Below the pieces are notes generated by a model. That model was given only the letters and a program-made list of their open reading frames with translations, was not told where the DNA came from and did not search any database. The position numbers were made by a program, and so were the translations under genes. This document shows, piece after piece, positions 43,238-52,616 of a DNA stretch of 64,000 nt; the first letter of the stretch is position 1; each line of letters opens with the position of its first letter. The stretch is from Mycolicibacterium litorale (GTDB lineage: Bacteria; Actinomycetota; Actinomycetes; Mycobacteriales; Mycobacteriaceae): the NCBI RefSeq assembly GCF_010731695.1, contig NZ_AP022586.1, forward strand, positions 2,666,001-2,730,000. Reading direction: 5' to 3'.

Positions 43238-43513
43238 GTGCGCGTGCAAACGAGTAACCCTGAGTCCGTCAGCGCCGCCCTGACGGAGATCCTCCGCGAC
43301 GACATGAACGTCGACATCCGTCGGGTGACGCGCGAGTCCCGGCTCATCGACGACGTGGGACTCGACTCGGTCGCATTCGCCGTCGGCATGGTCGCCATCG
43401 AGGATCGCCTCGGCGTCGCACTGACCGAAGAGGACCTGCTGAGCTGCGATACGGTCGGCGATCTCGAGGCGGCGATCCTGTCGAAGGTGCCGAGCACACC
43501 GAGCAACCCGTGA
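43238..43513 (+). CDS. mbtL: Mycobactin acyl carrier protein
   Basis: A 91-residue acyl carrier protein with the phosphopantetheine site [10 protein letters not shown] (Ser about residue 44) and a typical four-helix length. It holds the long-chain acyl group that becomes the lipid tail of mycobactin: MbtM loads it, MbtN desaturates it, and MbtK transfers it to the lysine N6. The start is GTG 43238, 22 bases after the iron box. It overlaps mbtM by four bases (GTGA). The gene order matches mbtL-mbtM-mbtN-mbtK (Rv1344-Rv1347c) of M. tuberculosis. Confidence 0.9.
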   Translation: MRVQTSNPESVSAALTEILRDDMNVDIRRVTRESRLIDDVGLDSVAFAVGMVAIEDRLGVALTEEDLLSCDTVGDLEAAILSKVPSTPSNP

Positions 43514-45084
43514 ACCCGCTGGCGTCAGCGCTGGCCGATGCGATGACGTCCAGCGGCCACGATCTCGTCGTGCTCGGCGACGGGGGGTGGCATCGCCATC
43601 CCTGGCCGGAAGTGCACCAGCGGGCCGAGAACGTCGCCGGCCGGATCGGCGACGAGGCAGCCACCGTGGTGGTGCTCGTCGGCGAACCCACCGTCGAGTT
43701 CATCGCGGCGATCCCCGGCACCCTGTACGCCGGTGCGGCACTGTCGATCCTGCCGGGACCCGTCCGCGGCGCCGACCTCGCACACTGGGCGCAGAGCACC
43801 ATGCAGCGGTGTGCGGGCATCGGCGCGGGCCTCGTGCTCAGCCACGGCGAACATCTCGACGCGCTGCGCGCGACCGGCGACCCGCTCCCGGTGCTGGACG
43901 TCACGCGGCTCGCACACCCGCAGCGGTCCGCGACCTTCACGCCTCCCGGTGTCGACGGCCCGTTCGCGGTGCTGCAGGGCACCGCCGGGTCCACCGGGTC
44001 ACCGCGGACAGCCCAACTGGCCCCCGAGGCGGTCCTGGCGAATCTCCGTGGCCTGCAAACCCGTATCGACACCTCCGCCGCGGACGTCGGCTGCTCGTGG
44101 CTGCCGCTCTACCACGACATGGGCCTGACCTTCCTGTTCACCTGCACCCTGAGCGGGATGGAGCTCTGGCAGGCGCCGACGTCGGCGTTCGCGGCATCCC
44201 CGTTCAGCTGGGTGCAGTGGCTGACCGACAGCCGGGCCACCATGACCGCCGCCCCCAACATGGCCTTCGGCCTGATCGGCAAGTACGGCAGCCGACTCGC
44301 CGACCTCGACCTGGGGGCGTTGAGGTTCGCGCTCAACGGCGGTGAGCCGGTGGACTGCGACGGCACGCGACGGTTCGCCACCGAGATGGCCCGCTTCGGT
44401 TTCGACGCCGCCGCCCTGTCCCCCTCGTACGGGCTGGCCGAATCCAATTGCGCGGTCACGGTTCCCGTCCTCGGCTCCGGCCTACAGGTCGACGAGGTGG
44501 AGATCAGCACCGACGATGGGCGCTACCTGCGCAAGCACGCCGTCGTCGGGGAGGCCATCCCCGGCGTGCAGGTCCGGATCGTGCCGGTCGACGCATCCAC
44601 CGAACAGGTGGACGGCCGGGAGTTCGGCGAGATCGAGGTCCGCGGCTCGTCGATGATGACCGGCTACCTCGGCGAGGCGCCGTTGACGCCCGGATCATGG
44701 TTTCCCACCGGGGATCTGGGCTACTTCGTCGACAGTGGGCTCGTCGTGTGCGGCCGCGCCAAGGAGTTGATCACCGTCGCGGGGCGGAACATCTTCCCCG
44801 CCGAGGTGGAACGCGTCGCCGCCCAGGTGAAGGGCGTGCGCGAAGGTGCGGTCGTCGCCGTCGGCACCGACGGCGCCGTGCGACCGGGGCTGGTCATCGC
44901 CGCCGAGTTCCGCGGAACCGACGAGCCCGCCGCCCGCAGCGAACTCGTCCAGAGGGTGGCATCCGAATGCGGTGTGGTGCCGTCGAATGTGGTGTTCCTC
45001 GAGCCCGGCACCCTGCCGCGCACGTCGTCGGGCAAGCTGCGCCGGCTCGAGGTCAAACGAAACTTGGAGGAAGTGAGCCGGTGA
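43510..45084 (+). CDS. mbtM: Mycobactin fatty acyl-AMP ligase
   Basis: A 524-residue fatty acyl-AMP ligase that adenylates the fatty acid and passes it to MbtL. Motifs: [21 protein letters not shown] (P-loop-like A3), [22 protein letters not shown] (A5), [10 protein letters not shown] (A7) and a C-terminal [12 protein letters not shown] (A10 lysine). It starts within the mbtL stop and ends within the mbtN start, a fully overlapped operon. Corresponds to FadD33/Rv1345. Confidence 0.92.
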   Translation: MNPLASALADAMTSSGHDLVVLGDGGWHRHPWPEVHQRAENVAGRIGDEAATVVVLVGEPTVEFIAAIPGTLYAGAALSILPGPVRGADLAHWAQSTMQRCAGIGAGLVLSHGEHLDALRATGDPLPVLDVTRLAHPQRSATFTPPGVDGPFAVLQGTAGSTGSPRTAQLAPEAVLANLRGLQTRIDTSAADVGCSWLPLYHDMGLTFLFTCTLSGMELWQAPTSAFAASPFSWVQWLTDSRATMTAAPNMAFGLIGKYGSRLADLDLGALRFALNGGEPVDCDGTRRFATEMARFGFDAAALSPSYGLAESNCAVTVPVLGSGLQVDEVEISTDDGRYLRKHAVVGEAIPGVQVRIVPVDASTEQVDGREFGEIEVRGSSMMTGYLGEAPLTPGSWFPTGDLGYFVDSGLVVCGRAKELITVAGRNIFPAEVERVAAQVKGVREGAVVAVGTDGAVRPGLVIAAEFRGTDEPAARSELVQRVASECGVVPSNVVFLEPGTLPRTSSGKLRRLEVKRNLEEVSR

Positions 45085-46262
45085 CCGGGACGATCGAGAC
45101 AGCAGCCCAGCCCACCGAGGACTACCAGGACCTTCTCGACCGGGTCTTCGACGATCAGGTGCGGGCCTGGACGACCGAGGCCGAGGCGACCGAGCGTTTC
45201 CCGCGTCAGCTCATCGAACATCTCGGCCGGTCCGGGGTGTTCGCGCAGAAGTGGGGCGACAGTCAGCAGCCCGATGTCGCGAAGCTGATCGCGCTCGCAC
45301 TGGAGTTGGGGCGGCTGGGTTCCGCAGGCATCGGCGTCGGTGTCAGCCTGCACGACTCGGCGATCGCGCTGCTGCGGCGGTTCGCCAAGAACGACTACCT
45401 GCGCACCATCTGCGAGCAGGCGATCCGCGGTGAGGCGGTGCTGTGCATCGGCGCCTCGGAGACCTCGGGTGGGTCGGACCTGCAGATCGTCGGCACCGAA
45501 GTCCGTTCCGCGCGTGACGGATACGAGGTTCGCGGCATCAAGAAGTTCGTCTCGCTCTCGCCGATCGCCGATCACATCATGGTGGTGGCCCGCAACGTCG
45601 ACCACGATCCGGCCAGCCGGCACGGCAACGTCGTGGTCATCGCCGTCCCGACCAGCCAGGTTCAGGTGCAGGCGCCGTACAACAAGGTGGGCGCGGGTCC
45701 GCTGGACACCGCCGCGGTGCACATCGACACGTGGGTGCCGGCGGATGCGCTCGTCGCGCGGCCGGGGACCGGGCTGGCGGCGATCTCGTGGGGGCTGGCG
45801 CACGAACGGCTCTCGATCGCCGGTCAGGTCGCAGGCGCCAGTCAGCGGGTCATCGGGATCACGTTGGCGCGCATGATGAAACGCCGCCAGTTCGGCCACA
45901 CCCTCTACGAGCACCAGGCGCTGCGGATGCGGATGGCCGATCTGCAGGCCCGCGTCGACATGCTGCGCTACGCCCTGGCCGGCATCGCCGCCGGAGGCCG
46001 GCTCGATCTGCGCGCCGCGGCAGCGATCAAGGTGAGCGCCGCGCGACTGGGCGAGGAGGTGCTGTCGGAGTGCATGCACATCTTCGGCGGCTCCGGCTAT
46101 CTCACCGACGAGACCCCGCTGGGCCGGTGGTGGCGAGACATGAAACTGGCCCGCGTGGGTGGCGGCACCGACGAGGTGCTCTGGGAACTCGTCGCCGCGG
46201 CGATGCGGCCGGACTACGACGGCTACGACGAGCTGATCAACTCACCGACCGGGGACGACTAG
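45081..46262 (+). CDS. mbtN: Mycobactin acyl-ACP dehydrogenase
   Basis: A 393-residue acyl-CoA dehydrogenase-fold enzyme (FadE14/Rv1346 type) that introduces the cis double bond in the MbtL-bound acyl chain of mycobactin. Seen: [17 protein letters not shown] flavin loop, [36 protein letters not shown] and the C-terminal [39 protein letters not shown] 45081 overlaps the mbtM stop. Its 3' end overlaps the convergent mbtK stop by four bases. Confidence 0.93.
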   Translation: MTGTIETAAQPTEDYQDLLDRVFDDQVRAWTTEAEATERFPRQLIEHLGRSGVFAQKWGDSQQPDVAKLIALALELGRLGSAGIGVGVSLHDSAIALLRRFAKNDYLRTICEQAIRGEAVLCIGASETSGGSDLQIVGTEVRSARDGYEVRGIKKFVSLSPIADHIMVVARNVDHDPASRHGNVVVIAVPTSQVQVQAPYNKVGAGPLDTAAVHIDTWVPADALVARPGTGLAAISWGLAHERLSIAGQVAGASQRVIGITLARMMKRRQFGHTLYEHQALRMRMADLQARVDMLRYALAGIAAGGRLDLRAAAAIKVSAARLGEEVLSECMHIFGGSGYLTDETPLGRWWRDMKLARVGGGTDEVLWELVAAAMRPDYDGYDELINSPTGDD

Positions 46263-46897
46263 GAGCCGCCGATCGGGGGTGCGTCCTGCGGCGTGCGCGG
46301 GAAGGCGTAGAGCGCCATCCGGCGGTTGGCCATGTCGTGTTCGCCGAGGAAGGTGCATCCGGCGAATTCGCACACCCGGCGGGCGCCCGTGTTGCGGTGG
46401 TCGGGGTCGAACATGATGCGGCGGCAGCGCGGTTCCTTGTCGAACACGCTCGCCACCACCCGCGGCAGCAGCAGCGGCGCGAAACCGCGGTTGACGAACT
46501 TCAGGTCGGCGATCGCCGCGTGGATGCCGATGTCGTGCGGATCGGCCGCGTACCGGGGCGCGATGGAGTCCTTGGCCGCGCGGTACAGCTCCACGTACAC
46601 GACGTCGGCGCCCTTGAAGCTGCCGATCAAAGGCCGCGAGTACTCGCCGTCGAGCTGGGCCTGCAGGTGGCGGCGCCACCGCTCCGGCGGCCACGGATAC
46701 TCCCACGCCTCGACGAGGTGGGGCCGGTTCATCCACTCCGAGATCATCTCCGCGTCCGCGGCGGCGTCGGCGGGGCGCAGCGCGAACGGCTCGGCCAGCA
46801 CCGGAAGCGGCGGCGCGGGCACCGCCCGCACCTCCTCGGAGACAGTGGTCAGTTCACGGGGCAGGACCGGCTGGAGCGCCTCTTCGATCTCGGTCAT
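46259..46897 (-). CDS. mbtK: Mycobactin lysine N-acyltransferase
   Basis: A 212-residue GNAT-fold enzyme related to IucA/AcsA-type siderophore acyltransferases (Rv1347c type): [41 protein letters not shown] is the conserved N-terminal element, [16 protein letters not shown] the acceptor strand and [23 protein letters not shown] the CoA-side helix. It moves the fatty acyl chain from MbtL onto the N6 of hydroxylysine. Convergent with mbtN, overlapping by four bases. Its own promoter carries an iron box. The irtAB exporter-importer genes that follow mbtK in M. tuberculosis are not next to it here. Confidence 0.93.
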   Translation of the reverse strand: MTEIEEALQPVLPRELTTVSEEVRAVPAPPLPVLAEPFALRPADAAADAEMISEWMNRPHLVEAWEYPWPPERWRRHLQAQLDGEYSRPLIGSFKGADVVYVELYRAAKDSIAPRYAADPHDIGIHAAIADLKFVNRGFAPLLLPRVVASVFDKEPRCRRIMFDPDHRNTGARRVCEFAGCTFLGEHDMANRRMALYAFPRTPQDAPPIGGS

Positions 46898-46907
46898 TTG
46901 AGCGACG

Positions 46908-46942
46908 AGCCTACCCGAGCGACTGAGGGTAGGTTTACCTAC
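46908..46942 (-). promoter_or_regulatory. mbtK promoter with IdeR-type iron box
   Basis: On the minus strand TAGGCT (46913-46908) is a -10 eleven bases before ATG 46897, and GTAGGTTTACCTAC (46929-46942) is a perfect inverted repeat matching the IdeR half-site, placed in the -35 region. Confidence 0.65.
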
Positions 46943-46945
46943 GTC

Positions 46946-47371
46946 TCACGCCACGAGGAGCGCGACTCCCGCCGCGACCAGCGCGATCACCTTGATCAGT
47001 TCGAGCCCGACATAGACGAAGTGCGCATGGGATCTCGGACCGTCCGCTCCGGCGAGCACCGCGTCCGAGCGCCGGCTGAGCCGGGGCCGCACCGCCAGCA
47101 CCTGTGCGGCCAGGACCGCGATCGCGACCGCCGCCGCCACGACGACGCCCGCCGACGGTGGACGCACCACGAACGACACCACCACCACGGCGGCGAGGAC
47201 CGCCTCGCTGGTGTTGAGCGCCCGAAACACCAGCCGGCCGATCCCGAGCCCCAGCTGGAGCGTGACACCCGGCGCACGGAACTTGAGCGGAGCTTCGAGA
47301 AACGAGATGGCCAGCACCATCCCCAACCACACGAAGAGCGCGGCGACCGCCACCGCCGAGGCTGCGTCCAC
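46946..47371 (-). CDS. Four-helix conserved membrane protein
   Basis: A 141-residue protein with four hydrophobic helices: AVAALFVWLGMVLAISFLEAPLKF, LNTSEAVLAAVVVVSFVV, VVVAAAVAIAVLAAQVLAV and LELIKVIALVAAGVALLVA. The charged residues in helix 1 (E26, K30) and helix 4 (E, K) are conserved-looking and may form an intramembrane pair. It resembles the small membrane proteins found beside mycobacterial mbt-2 loci, but no function is known. The first ATG at 47371 is used. Confidence 0.7.
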   Translation of the reverse strand: MDAASAVAVAALFVWLGMVLAISFLEAPLKFRAPGVTLQLGLGIGRLVFRALNTSEAVLAAVVVVSFVVRPPSAGVVVAAAVAIAVLAAQVLAVRPRLSRRSDAVLAGADGPRSHAHFVYVGLELIKVIALVAAGVALLVA

Positions 47372-47421
47372 GCCGTCAGCCTAAGCCAGCGCGAGTTGCG
47401 GTCCATGCGATGGTGGAACGC

Positions 47422-47619
47422 ATGACCGCAAGGGACCGCGTCGAGGAGCTCAAACGCTGGCAGGACAGCGGTGCGGTGTGGACTGTCGTGTCGCGCACGC
47501 CGGACCGCCTGACCATCGCGTTGCTCCGGTGCGACGGCGGCGAGGAAGTCGATCGCTTCGAATCCGCCGATCCCGCGCTGAGGGAATTCGTCGGGGACCG
47601 CGTCGACAGCACACAGTGA
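47422..47619 (+). CDS. Small conserved hypothetical protein
   Basis: 65 residues from ATG 47422 (47410 would add MVER): MTARDRVEELKRWQDSGAVWTVVSRT, then a beta-hairpin (LTIALLRCDGGEEVDRFESAD) and a short helix. This looks like a compact alpha-beta domain seen in many mycobacteria; no function is known. It lies 11 bases upstream of ybaK and is likely co-transcribed. Confidence 0.65.
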   Translation: MTARDRVEELKRWQDSGAVWTVVSRTPDRLTIALLRCDGGEEVDRFESADPALREFVGDRVDSTQ

Positions 47620-47630
47620 GGAGACGCTCG

Positions 47631-48164
47631 ATGCGCGTCGGTGACCTCGACTTCGCCCCGATCACGACCGCCACGGACTTGATCGCCGAGCCGGTCCGCG
47701 CCGCCGTCCAGCGCCACGGCGCGCACGGTCTGTGGGTCAGTCCGATCGACCCGGACCTCGCCGACACCGCCGAGTTCTGCGCGCACTACGGCATCGGCCT
47801 GGAGATGTCGGCCAACTGTGTGATCGTCGAAGGCAAACGGGCCGAACGGGTTTCGTACGCTGCCTGCCTGGTCCTGGCGACGACACGCGCCGACGTCAAC
47901 GGCGTCGTCCGCAAGCGGCTCGACGCCCGCAAGGCGTCGTTCGCGCCGATGGGCACCGCGGTTTCGCTCAGCGGAATGGAGTACGGCGGCATCACCCCCG
48001 TCGGCCTGCCCGAAGGATGGCCGGTCCTCATCGACGAACGGGTGGTCGCACAGGGGCGCGTCATCATCGGCAGCGGTCTTCGCGCCTCGAAGGTGCTGGC
48101 GGAAACCGCATCTCTCACCGCCCTGCCCGGCGTCGAGGTGTTGGGGCTGGTCAAACCCGGCTGA
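47631..48164 (+). CDS. ybaK: YbaK/EbsC-family aminoacyl-tRNA deacylase
   Basis: A 177-residue protein of the YbaK/ProX editing fold that hydrolyses mischarged Cys- or Ala-tRNA-Pro. Seen: NCVIVEGKRAERVSYAACLVLATTRADVNGVVRKRL, with the conserved Lys/Arg, and SGMEYGGITPVGLPEGWPVLIDERV, the GG-x-x-P-x-G motif of the active site. The start at 47631 follows GAGGAGACG. Whether it edits Cys-tRNA-Pro or another tRNA cannot be told by eye. Confidence 0.88.
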   Translation: MRVGDLDFAPITTATDLIAEPVRAAVQRHGAHGLWVSPIDPDLADTAEFCAHYGIGLEMSANCVIVEGKRAERVSYAACLVLATTRADVNGVVRKRLDARKASFAPMGTAVSLSGMEYGGITPVGLPEGWPVLIDERVVAQGRVIIGSGLRASKVLAETASLTALPGVEVLGLVKPG

Positions 48165-48202
48165 TCTCCGCTGACTGACCGCGCGGCGGGCGTCACCGTT
48201 GT

Positions 48203-48208
48203 TAGCAT
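48203..48208 (+). promoter_or_regulatory. -10 element, leaderless GTG at 48215
   Basis: TAGCAT followed by six bases and then GTG; identical hexamer and spacing to the site at 13751. Confidence 0.45.
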
Positions 48209-48214
48209 CGCGCC

Positions 48215-49018
48215 GTGCATGATCGGCCCGGTCGTGACGGACCGCGAACAGTCTCCCGGCGCGACGCGCTGATCTACGCGATATCCGCGCCGGCTCTGCT
48301 GGCGTTCGGCCCGATGACGGCGACTCTCACCGCGCAGAAGGCGTCGGCCGCCGAGGTGAGGCTGATCGACTTCACGCACCGGCAGGTCCCTCCGGAGCAG
48401 ATCAAAGCGGCCGGTTTCGGCGGCGCACTGGTTTATGTGTCCGAGTTACGGCCGGGCGCCGACTTCGATTTCAAGCCGGTCACCCGCGGATACGCCGATG
48501 CGCTGCGGGCAACGGGCCTGCACGTGGTCAGCTGCTACCAGTACGGCAAACCCGGCTGGCCCACGCCGTCGGATTACACCCGCGGATACGACGGCGGTGT
48601 CGCGGACGCCCGGACCGCCCTGCGGCTGCACTCCGCGGCCGGCGGCCCCGCCTCGGCGCCGATCTTCTTCAGCATCGACGAGGACATCGACCTCGACATC
48701 TGGAAATCCGTTGCCGTCGAATGGCTTCGCGGGATCAACGCGGTACTGGGAGTCAACCGCACCGGGGTCTACGGGCACGCTCAGGTGTGCGCGTGGGCGA
48801 TCGCCGACGGCGTCATCGGCCGCTCCACCACGCCGGGGCACTGGTGGGCGTGGCAGACGAAAGCCTGGTCCGGCGGTGAGCGCGAGCCCAGGGCCGTGCT
48901 CTACCAGTCGGTGGTCGTCACCGCCTCGGATCCGGGAGTCCGCCTCGGCGGCACCAACGTGGATGTCGACGAGGTCCTGGCGGGCGACTTCGGGCAGTGG
49001 GACCTCGACAGGGCGTGA
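48215..49018 (+). CDS. Tat-exported DUF1906 (glycoside hydrolase-like) protein
   Basis: A 267-residue protein with a twin-arginine signal (SRRDALIYAISAPALLAFG, cleavage after ASA about residue 43) and a DUF1906 domain, a TIM-barrel related to GH25-like hydrolases: VRLIDFTHRQVPPEQIKAAGFGGALVYV, FFSIDEDIDLDIWKSV and the closing GGTNVDVDEVLAGDFGQWD. It is the family of M. tuberculosis Rv2525c, which is a Tat substrate affecting the cell wall. Catalytic Asp/Glu (SIDEDID) are intact. GTG 48215 is supported by the leaderless -10. Confidence 0.9.
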   Translation: MHDRPGRDGPRTVSRRDALIYAISAPALLAFGPMTATLTAQKASAAEVRLIDFTHRQVPPEQIKAAGFGGALVYVSELRPGADFDFKPVTRGYADALRATGLHVVSCYQYGKPGWPTPSDYTRGYDGGVADARTALRLHSAAGGPASAPIFFSIDEDIDLDIWKSVAVEWLRGINAVLGVNRTGVYGHAQVCAWAIADGVIGRSTTPGHWWAWQTKAWSGGEREPRAVLYQSVVVTASDPGVRLGGTNVDVDEVLAGDFGQWDLDRA

Positions 49019-49024
49019 CGCGAC

Positions 49025-50653
49025 TCAGCGCGGCGCGTCGCCGTAGAGCCCCAGGGCTCTCGCCGCCGCCGTGGCCACTTCACCGCGCAGCGTCGAGATC
49101 GGCCAGTTGCCGCGCGGATGAATGGCGTTCGCAAGAAGGACGACGTAGCTGTCCGATCCCGGATCGATCCACACCGAGGTTCCGGTGAAGCCGGTGTGGC
49201 CGAAACTGCCGACCGGGAAGACCATGCCCCGCGGCTGAGAATGGGCGGTGTCGATATCCCACCCGAAACCGCGCAGGTTCTGTCCCCTGATCGCCGGATA
49301 GTTCGGCGCCAGCAGCGGATGCCGGAGGTTGGGTGTCTCCTTCTCGGCTTGTGCGGCGGTGTCGTCCGCGGCACGGATCTGCTGGGCGGTGTGTCCTGGC
49401 TGCTGCGGCGCCGTCATCATCTCGAGCGTCCGTCGCCTCAGCGGGAAGTCGCTCGGGCGGTTCGCCAGCCGGTCCAGCAGAGCCTGCGCGAAGATGCCGA
49501 CGTCGTGCGCGGTGGAGAACACCCCGGCGTGTCCGGCGACCCCGCCCATGCGGCGCGTCGTCCCGTCGTGCACCGCACCCCGGAGCAGCTGATCCCAATC
49601 GGGATTCGTCCTCGGATCACGACGCCCTTCGTCGTCATGGGCCGTCGGTGCGATGCGCGCGAGCAGATCGACGCTCCACGTACCTGCGGGGCAGCGAATC
49701 GGCATGGCTTCGCGGCGCGGCCGAGCCCATCGCAACGCGGTTCCCCGCATCGTGTGCGGGCCGCAGGCCTTGGCCGCCGGAAGATAACGCGTGTCCGACA
49801 TGCCGAGCGGCGCAAAGACGTTGCGCTCGGCGTAGACGTCTTCGGGTTCGCCGGTGACGTCCTCGATCAGCGCGCCGAGCAGGATGAAGTTGATGTCGGA
49901 GTAGCGGTAGACCTCACCGGGTGGGGACTGCAGCGGTGCGGTGAGCGCGCGATGGACGCCTTCGGTCTTGTCGGCACGGGACAATCCCCACGGATCATCG
50001 AGGTTCACATCCGGTGCTTCACCCGAGAAGTGGGTGAGCAACATGCGGACCGTCACCTTCGCACGCTGCGGATCTCCTGTCGGGTTGAAGCCGGGCAGGT
50101 ATTCCTGCACCGCGTCGTCGAGCCCGACCCTGCCCTGCTCGTAGAGCTGCATGACGGCGACTGCGGTGGCGAGGCACTTGGTCAGTGACGCCAGGTCGAA
50201 GATCGTGTCCTCGGTCATCGGCTCCGCCGGCGCCGCAGACCCGTCGAGTCCCGGTTCGCCGGCGAGTTTGCGCAGACCGTAGGCCTGGCGGAAGACGACC
50301 CGACCACCGTGCCCGATCTGCACCACCGCCCCCGGCAGCCGGTGTGCGGTGATTGCGTCGCCGATCAGCGCGGAGATCGCGGCGAAGTCCGCGGTGACCG
50401 CGGGCGGCGGCGGGCTGACAGGCGCGGCCTTCGCCCGCTGCGGTGCGGCGGCGCTCGGGCCCGGCGTCGTCGGCACGCCGGCGCCCACCGGCGTCTGGGC
50501 GGCGCCACATGCCGAAACGACAGCCGCGAGGAGCAAAATACATGTCAGCGCAACGGCTTTGCGCACGCGGAGCCTGCGCACAGGGACGCTGGCTAGCGAA
50601 GATATGGCCACAGGGTCGCCGTCGTGTTCAGGGCTACGGTCGGCCATCAGCAT
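49025..50653 (-). CDS. Beta-lactamase-fold serine hydrolase lipoprotein
   Basis: A 542-residue serine hydrolase with an N-terminal lipobox (VVSAC, Cys about residue 49) followed by a Pro/Ala linker, then the class C beta-lactamase/penicillin-binding protein fold: S-x-x-K in DLASLTKCLATA, the tyrosine motif YSD in VYRYSDINFILLG, and a third motif HTG in GHTGFTG. Such proteins are DD-peptidases, esterases or transpeptidases rather than true drug-resistance enzymes. It is expected to be anchored outside the cell membrane. The start is uncertain because the first 30 residues are not signal-like; a later start near the VRKAVALTC segment is possible. Confidence 0.85.
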   Translation of the reverse strand: MLMADRSPEHDGDPVAISSLASVPVRRLRVRKAVALTCILLLAAVVSACGAAQTPVGAGVPTTPGPSAAAPQRAKAAPVSPPPPAVTADFAAISALIGDAITAHRLPGAVVQIGHGGRVVFRQAYGLRKLAGEPGLDGSAAPAEPMTEDTIFDLASLTKCLATAVAVMQLYEQGRVGLDDAVQEYLPGFNPTGDPQRAKVTVRMLLTHFSGEAPDVNLDDPWGLSRADKTEGVHRALTAPLQSPPGEVYRYSDINFILLGALIEDVTGEPEDVYAERNVFAPLGMSDTRYLPAAKACGPHTMRGTALRWARPRREAMPIRCPAGTWSVDLLARIAPTAHDDEGRRDPRTNPDWDQLLRGAVHDGTTRRMGGVAGHAGVFSTAHDVGIFAQALLDRLANRPSDFPLRRRTLEMMTAPQQPGHTAQQIRAADDTAAQAEKETPNLRHPLLAPNYPAIRGQNLRGFGWDIDTAHSQPRGMVFPVGSFGHTGFTGTSVWIDPGSDSYVVLLANAIHPRGNWPISTLRGEVATAAARALGLYGDAPR

Positions 50654-50704
50654 AGGTGGCGGACGCCGGCCGCTGCGGGAAATCCCGGGACGCGTCGTGG
50701 TCTC

Positions 50705-52075
50705 TCAGACCCTGCGGCGGACGCGTGCCCATATCGGGCCGGCGGCGACGGTGGTGTAAGGCGTCTCGAGCGGGAACTCGTCGTCGATCGAATCGATTCG
50801 GTGCGAGCGGATCAACGTGGCAAGTGCCAGCGTCGCCTCCAGCATGGCGAAATGCTGGCCGATGCAGGCCCGTGGCCCGCCCGCGAACGGGACGAACTGC
50901 CAGCGGTCCCGGTCCCTCGAGTTCTCCGGGCTGAACCGGTCGGGGTCGAATTCCAGCGGGCGGTCCCACAGCGCGGGATCACGGTGCACCGCGTAGATGC
51001 CGACGCCGACCAACGTGCCGGCCTCCACGCGATACCCGTCGATCTCCACATCGCGCAGCGCGAGCCTGCCGACGCCCGCGGCGGGCGGGCACAGCCGAAG
51101 CGACTCGTTGAGCACCTGCACGGTGTAGTTCAGCCGGCCGATGTCCTCGGGTGTGATGCGGCGGTCGCCGAGTGCCGACGCCTCGGCGGCCACCCGGTCC
51201 TGGGCCTCGGGATGGTGCCCGAGCGCCCACAGCGCGTACGTCAGCAGGGTCGCGGTGGTGTCATGGCCGGCCAGCATGAACACCAGCAGTTCGTTGCAGA
51301 TGTCGTCGTCGGACAGCGCGAGCCCGGTCTCCGGATCGGTGGCGCCGATCAGCGCGTGGACCAGGGGCGCGTCCCGGCTCGGATCGGCCCGGCACGCCTG
51401 CAGGATGTCGAGGGTCACCGCCTTCATGGTCGCCACGGCCGCATTCGCGCGGCGGCGCTGCGGGCTGGGAAACCAGCGCGGCGCCCGTATCGGTTTGAGT
51501 GCGCGATCGGCCGCGTAGGACGCCGCGACCGGCAGCGGCCCGGCGATCACGTCGGCGCGGGCGTCGAGGTCAAGGCCGAGGATGGACCGGCCCAGCGACC
51601 GCATCGTCAGCCTGCGGCATTCTTCGTCGAGATCCACCCGGTCGTCGGCTGCACCCCACCGGTCGGCGACCATCTCCGCCGCCCGCGACATGTGCCCACC
51701 GAAACCGCGGACGCTGGGTTTGGTGAACACCGGCTGCAGCGCCCGGCGGCGCGGCACCCACGGGTCGTTCAGCATGACGAAGAGGCTCTCGCCGCCGAGA
51801 TCGCGCACCTCGTCATGAACACGGCACCGTTCGGCCACGGCGTGGTTGCGCCCGAGGATGTCGCGGATTCCCGCCGGTGAGGTCACCACCACGATCTGCG
51901 GGATCATCCACTTCGGACCGAGCTTGAGCCGGATCACCGGCCCTGCGGCCTGGCGCAGCACTTCCTGTCCGGTGTGGAAATTGCGCACCAGGGGCAGCAA
52001 CTGGCGATATGGCAGTGGGTTCTTCGGCGGCAGCGGTAACGCCGTGAGCCCGGCATCCTCGTTCGTCGCGACCAT
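50705..52075 (-). CDS. Cytochrome P450
   Basis: A 456-residue P450: I-helix AGHDTTATLLTYALWALG (acid-alcohol pair), K-helix ESLRLCPP (E-x-x-R), PERF-equivalent DPDRFSPEN and heme loop FAGGPRACIGQHFAML with the Cys ligand. ATG 52075 is the start that gives a normal P450 length; the frame upstream runs through the cupin gene. Substrate and redox partners are not adjacent. Mycobacteria have dozens of such enzymes; a family number cannot be assigned by eye. Confidence 0.92.
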   Translation of the reverse strand: MVATNEDAGLTALPLPPKNPLPYRQLLPLVRNFHTGQEVLRQAAGPVIRLKLGPKWMIPQIVVVTSPAGIRDILGRNHAVAERCRVHDEVRDLGGESLFVMLNDPWVPRRRALQPVFTKPSVRGFGGHMSRAAEMVADRWGAADDRVDLDEECRRLTMRSLGRSILGLDLDARADVIAGPLPVAASYAADRALKPIRAPRWFPSPQRRRANAAVATMKAVTLDILQACRADPSRDAPLVHALIGATDPETGLALSDDDICNELLVFMLAGHDTTATLLTYALWALGHHPEAQDRVAAEASALGDRRITPEDIGRLNYTVQVLNESLRLCPPAAGVGRLALRDVEIDGYRVEAGTLVGVGIYAVHRDPALWDRPLEFDPDRFSPENSRDRDRWQFVPFAGGPRACIGQHFAMLEATLALATLIRSHRIDSIDDEFPLETPYTTVAAGPIWARVRRRV

Positions 52076-52169
52076 GGCGCCACCCATTATCGCGTGCGGC
52101 CCCGGCGGCCGCGACCCCGGCGCCCGGACCACGCCTTCGGATCGCGTGGATTGACGCGGTTGCCCACAC

Positions 52170-52598
52170 CTAGCGCCCAGTTTCCGGGCCCCGGCGCGGC
52201 ACGCGCAGGTGGGCCCGTGCGGCGAGTTCGTCGTCGTCGACCGGGACCAGCATCGGCCGGCCGGGCGCACAGACCATCGTGACGACGAACCGGCTCCGGA
52301 CGTCATCGCGGTTGTTGGCGTCCGAGTAGTGGATGACGTCGCCCCCGGGTTCCCAGAACGCTTCTCCGGCGCGCACGACCCGCGGTGGCTGCCCTTCGAG
52401 TTCGAAGAGCATCTCGCCGTCGAGCATGTAGCCGAACGCCGGCCCACCCGGATGCCGGTGCGGCGGTGCGCCCGCGCTGCCCGGTGGATATTCGATGACG
52501 ACGGTCATCACGTGGGCGTCCGTCGGGAGGAACGGTGGCCGGATCTCCTGGACCACCGTCGGTGCCGATTCCCAGGCCGGGTCGTAGTTCGCGAACAT
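52170..52598 (-). CDS. Single-domain cupin protein
   Basis: A 142-residue cupin: motif 1 PPHRHPGGPAFGYMLDGEMLFELEG (two His and a Glu-position ligand set) and motif 2 GEAFWEPGGDVIHYSDANN. It lies 18 bases after the ECF sigma gene and is surely co-transcribed with it. Cupins of the ChrR type act as zinc-binding anti-sigma factors, but the N-terminal ZAS helix bundle of those proteins is missing here, so a metabolic or sensor role is equally likely. Confidence 0.8.
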   Translation of the reverse strand: MFANYDPAWESAPTVVQEIRPPFLPTDAHVMTVVIEYPPGSAGAPPHRHPGGPAFGYMLDGEMLFELEGQPPRVVRAGEAFWEPGGDVIHYSDANNRDDVRSRFVVTMVCAPGRPMLVPVDDDELAARAHLRVPRRGPETGR

Positions 52599-52616
52599 GT
52601 CCGGGCTCCTCGGGTC

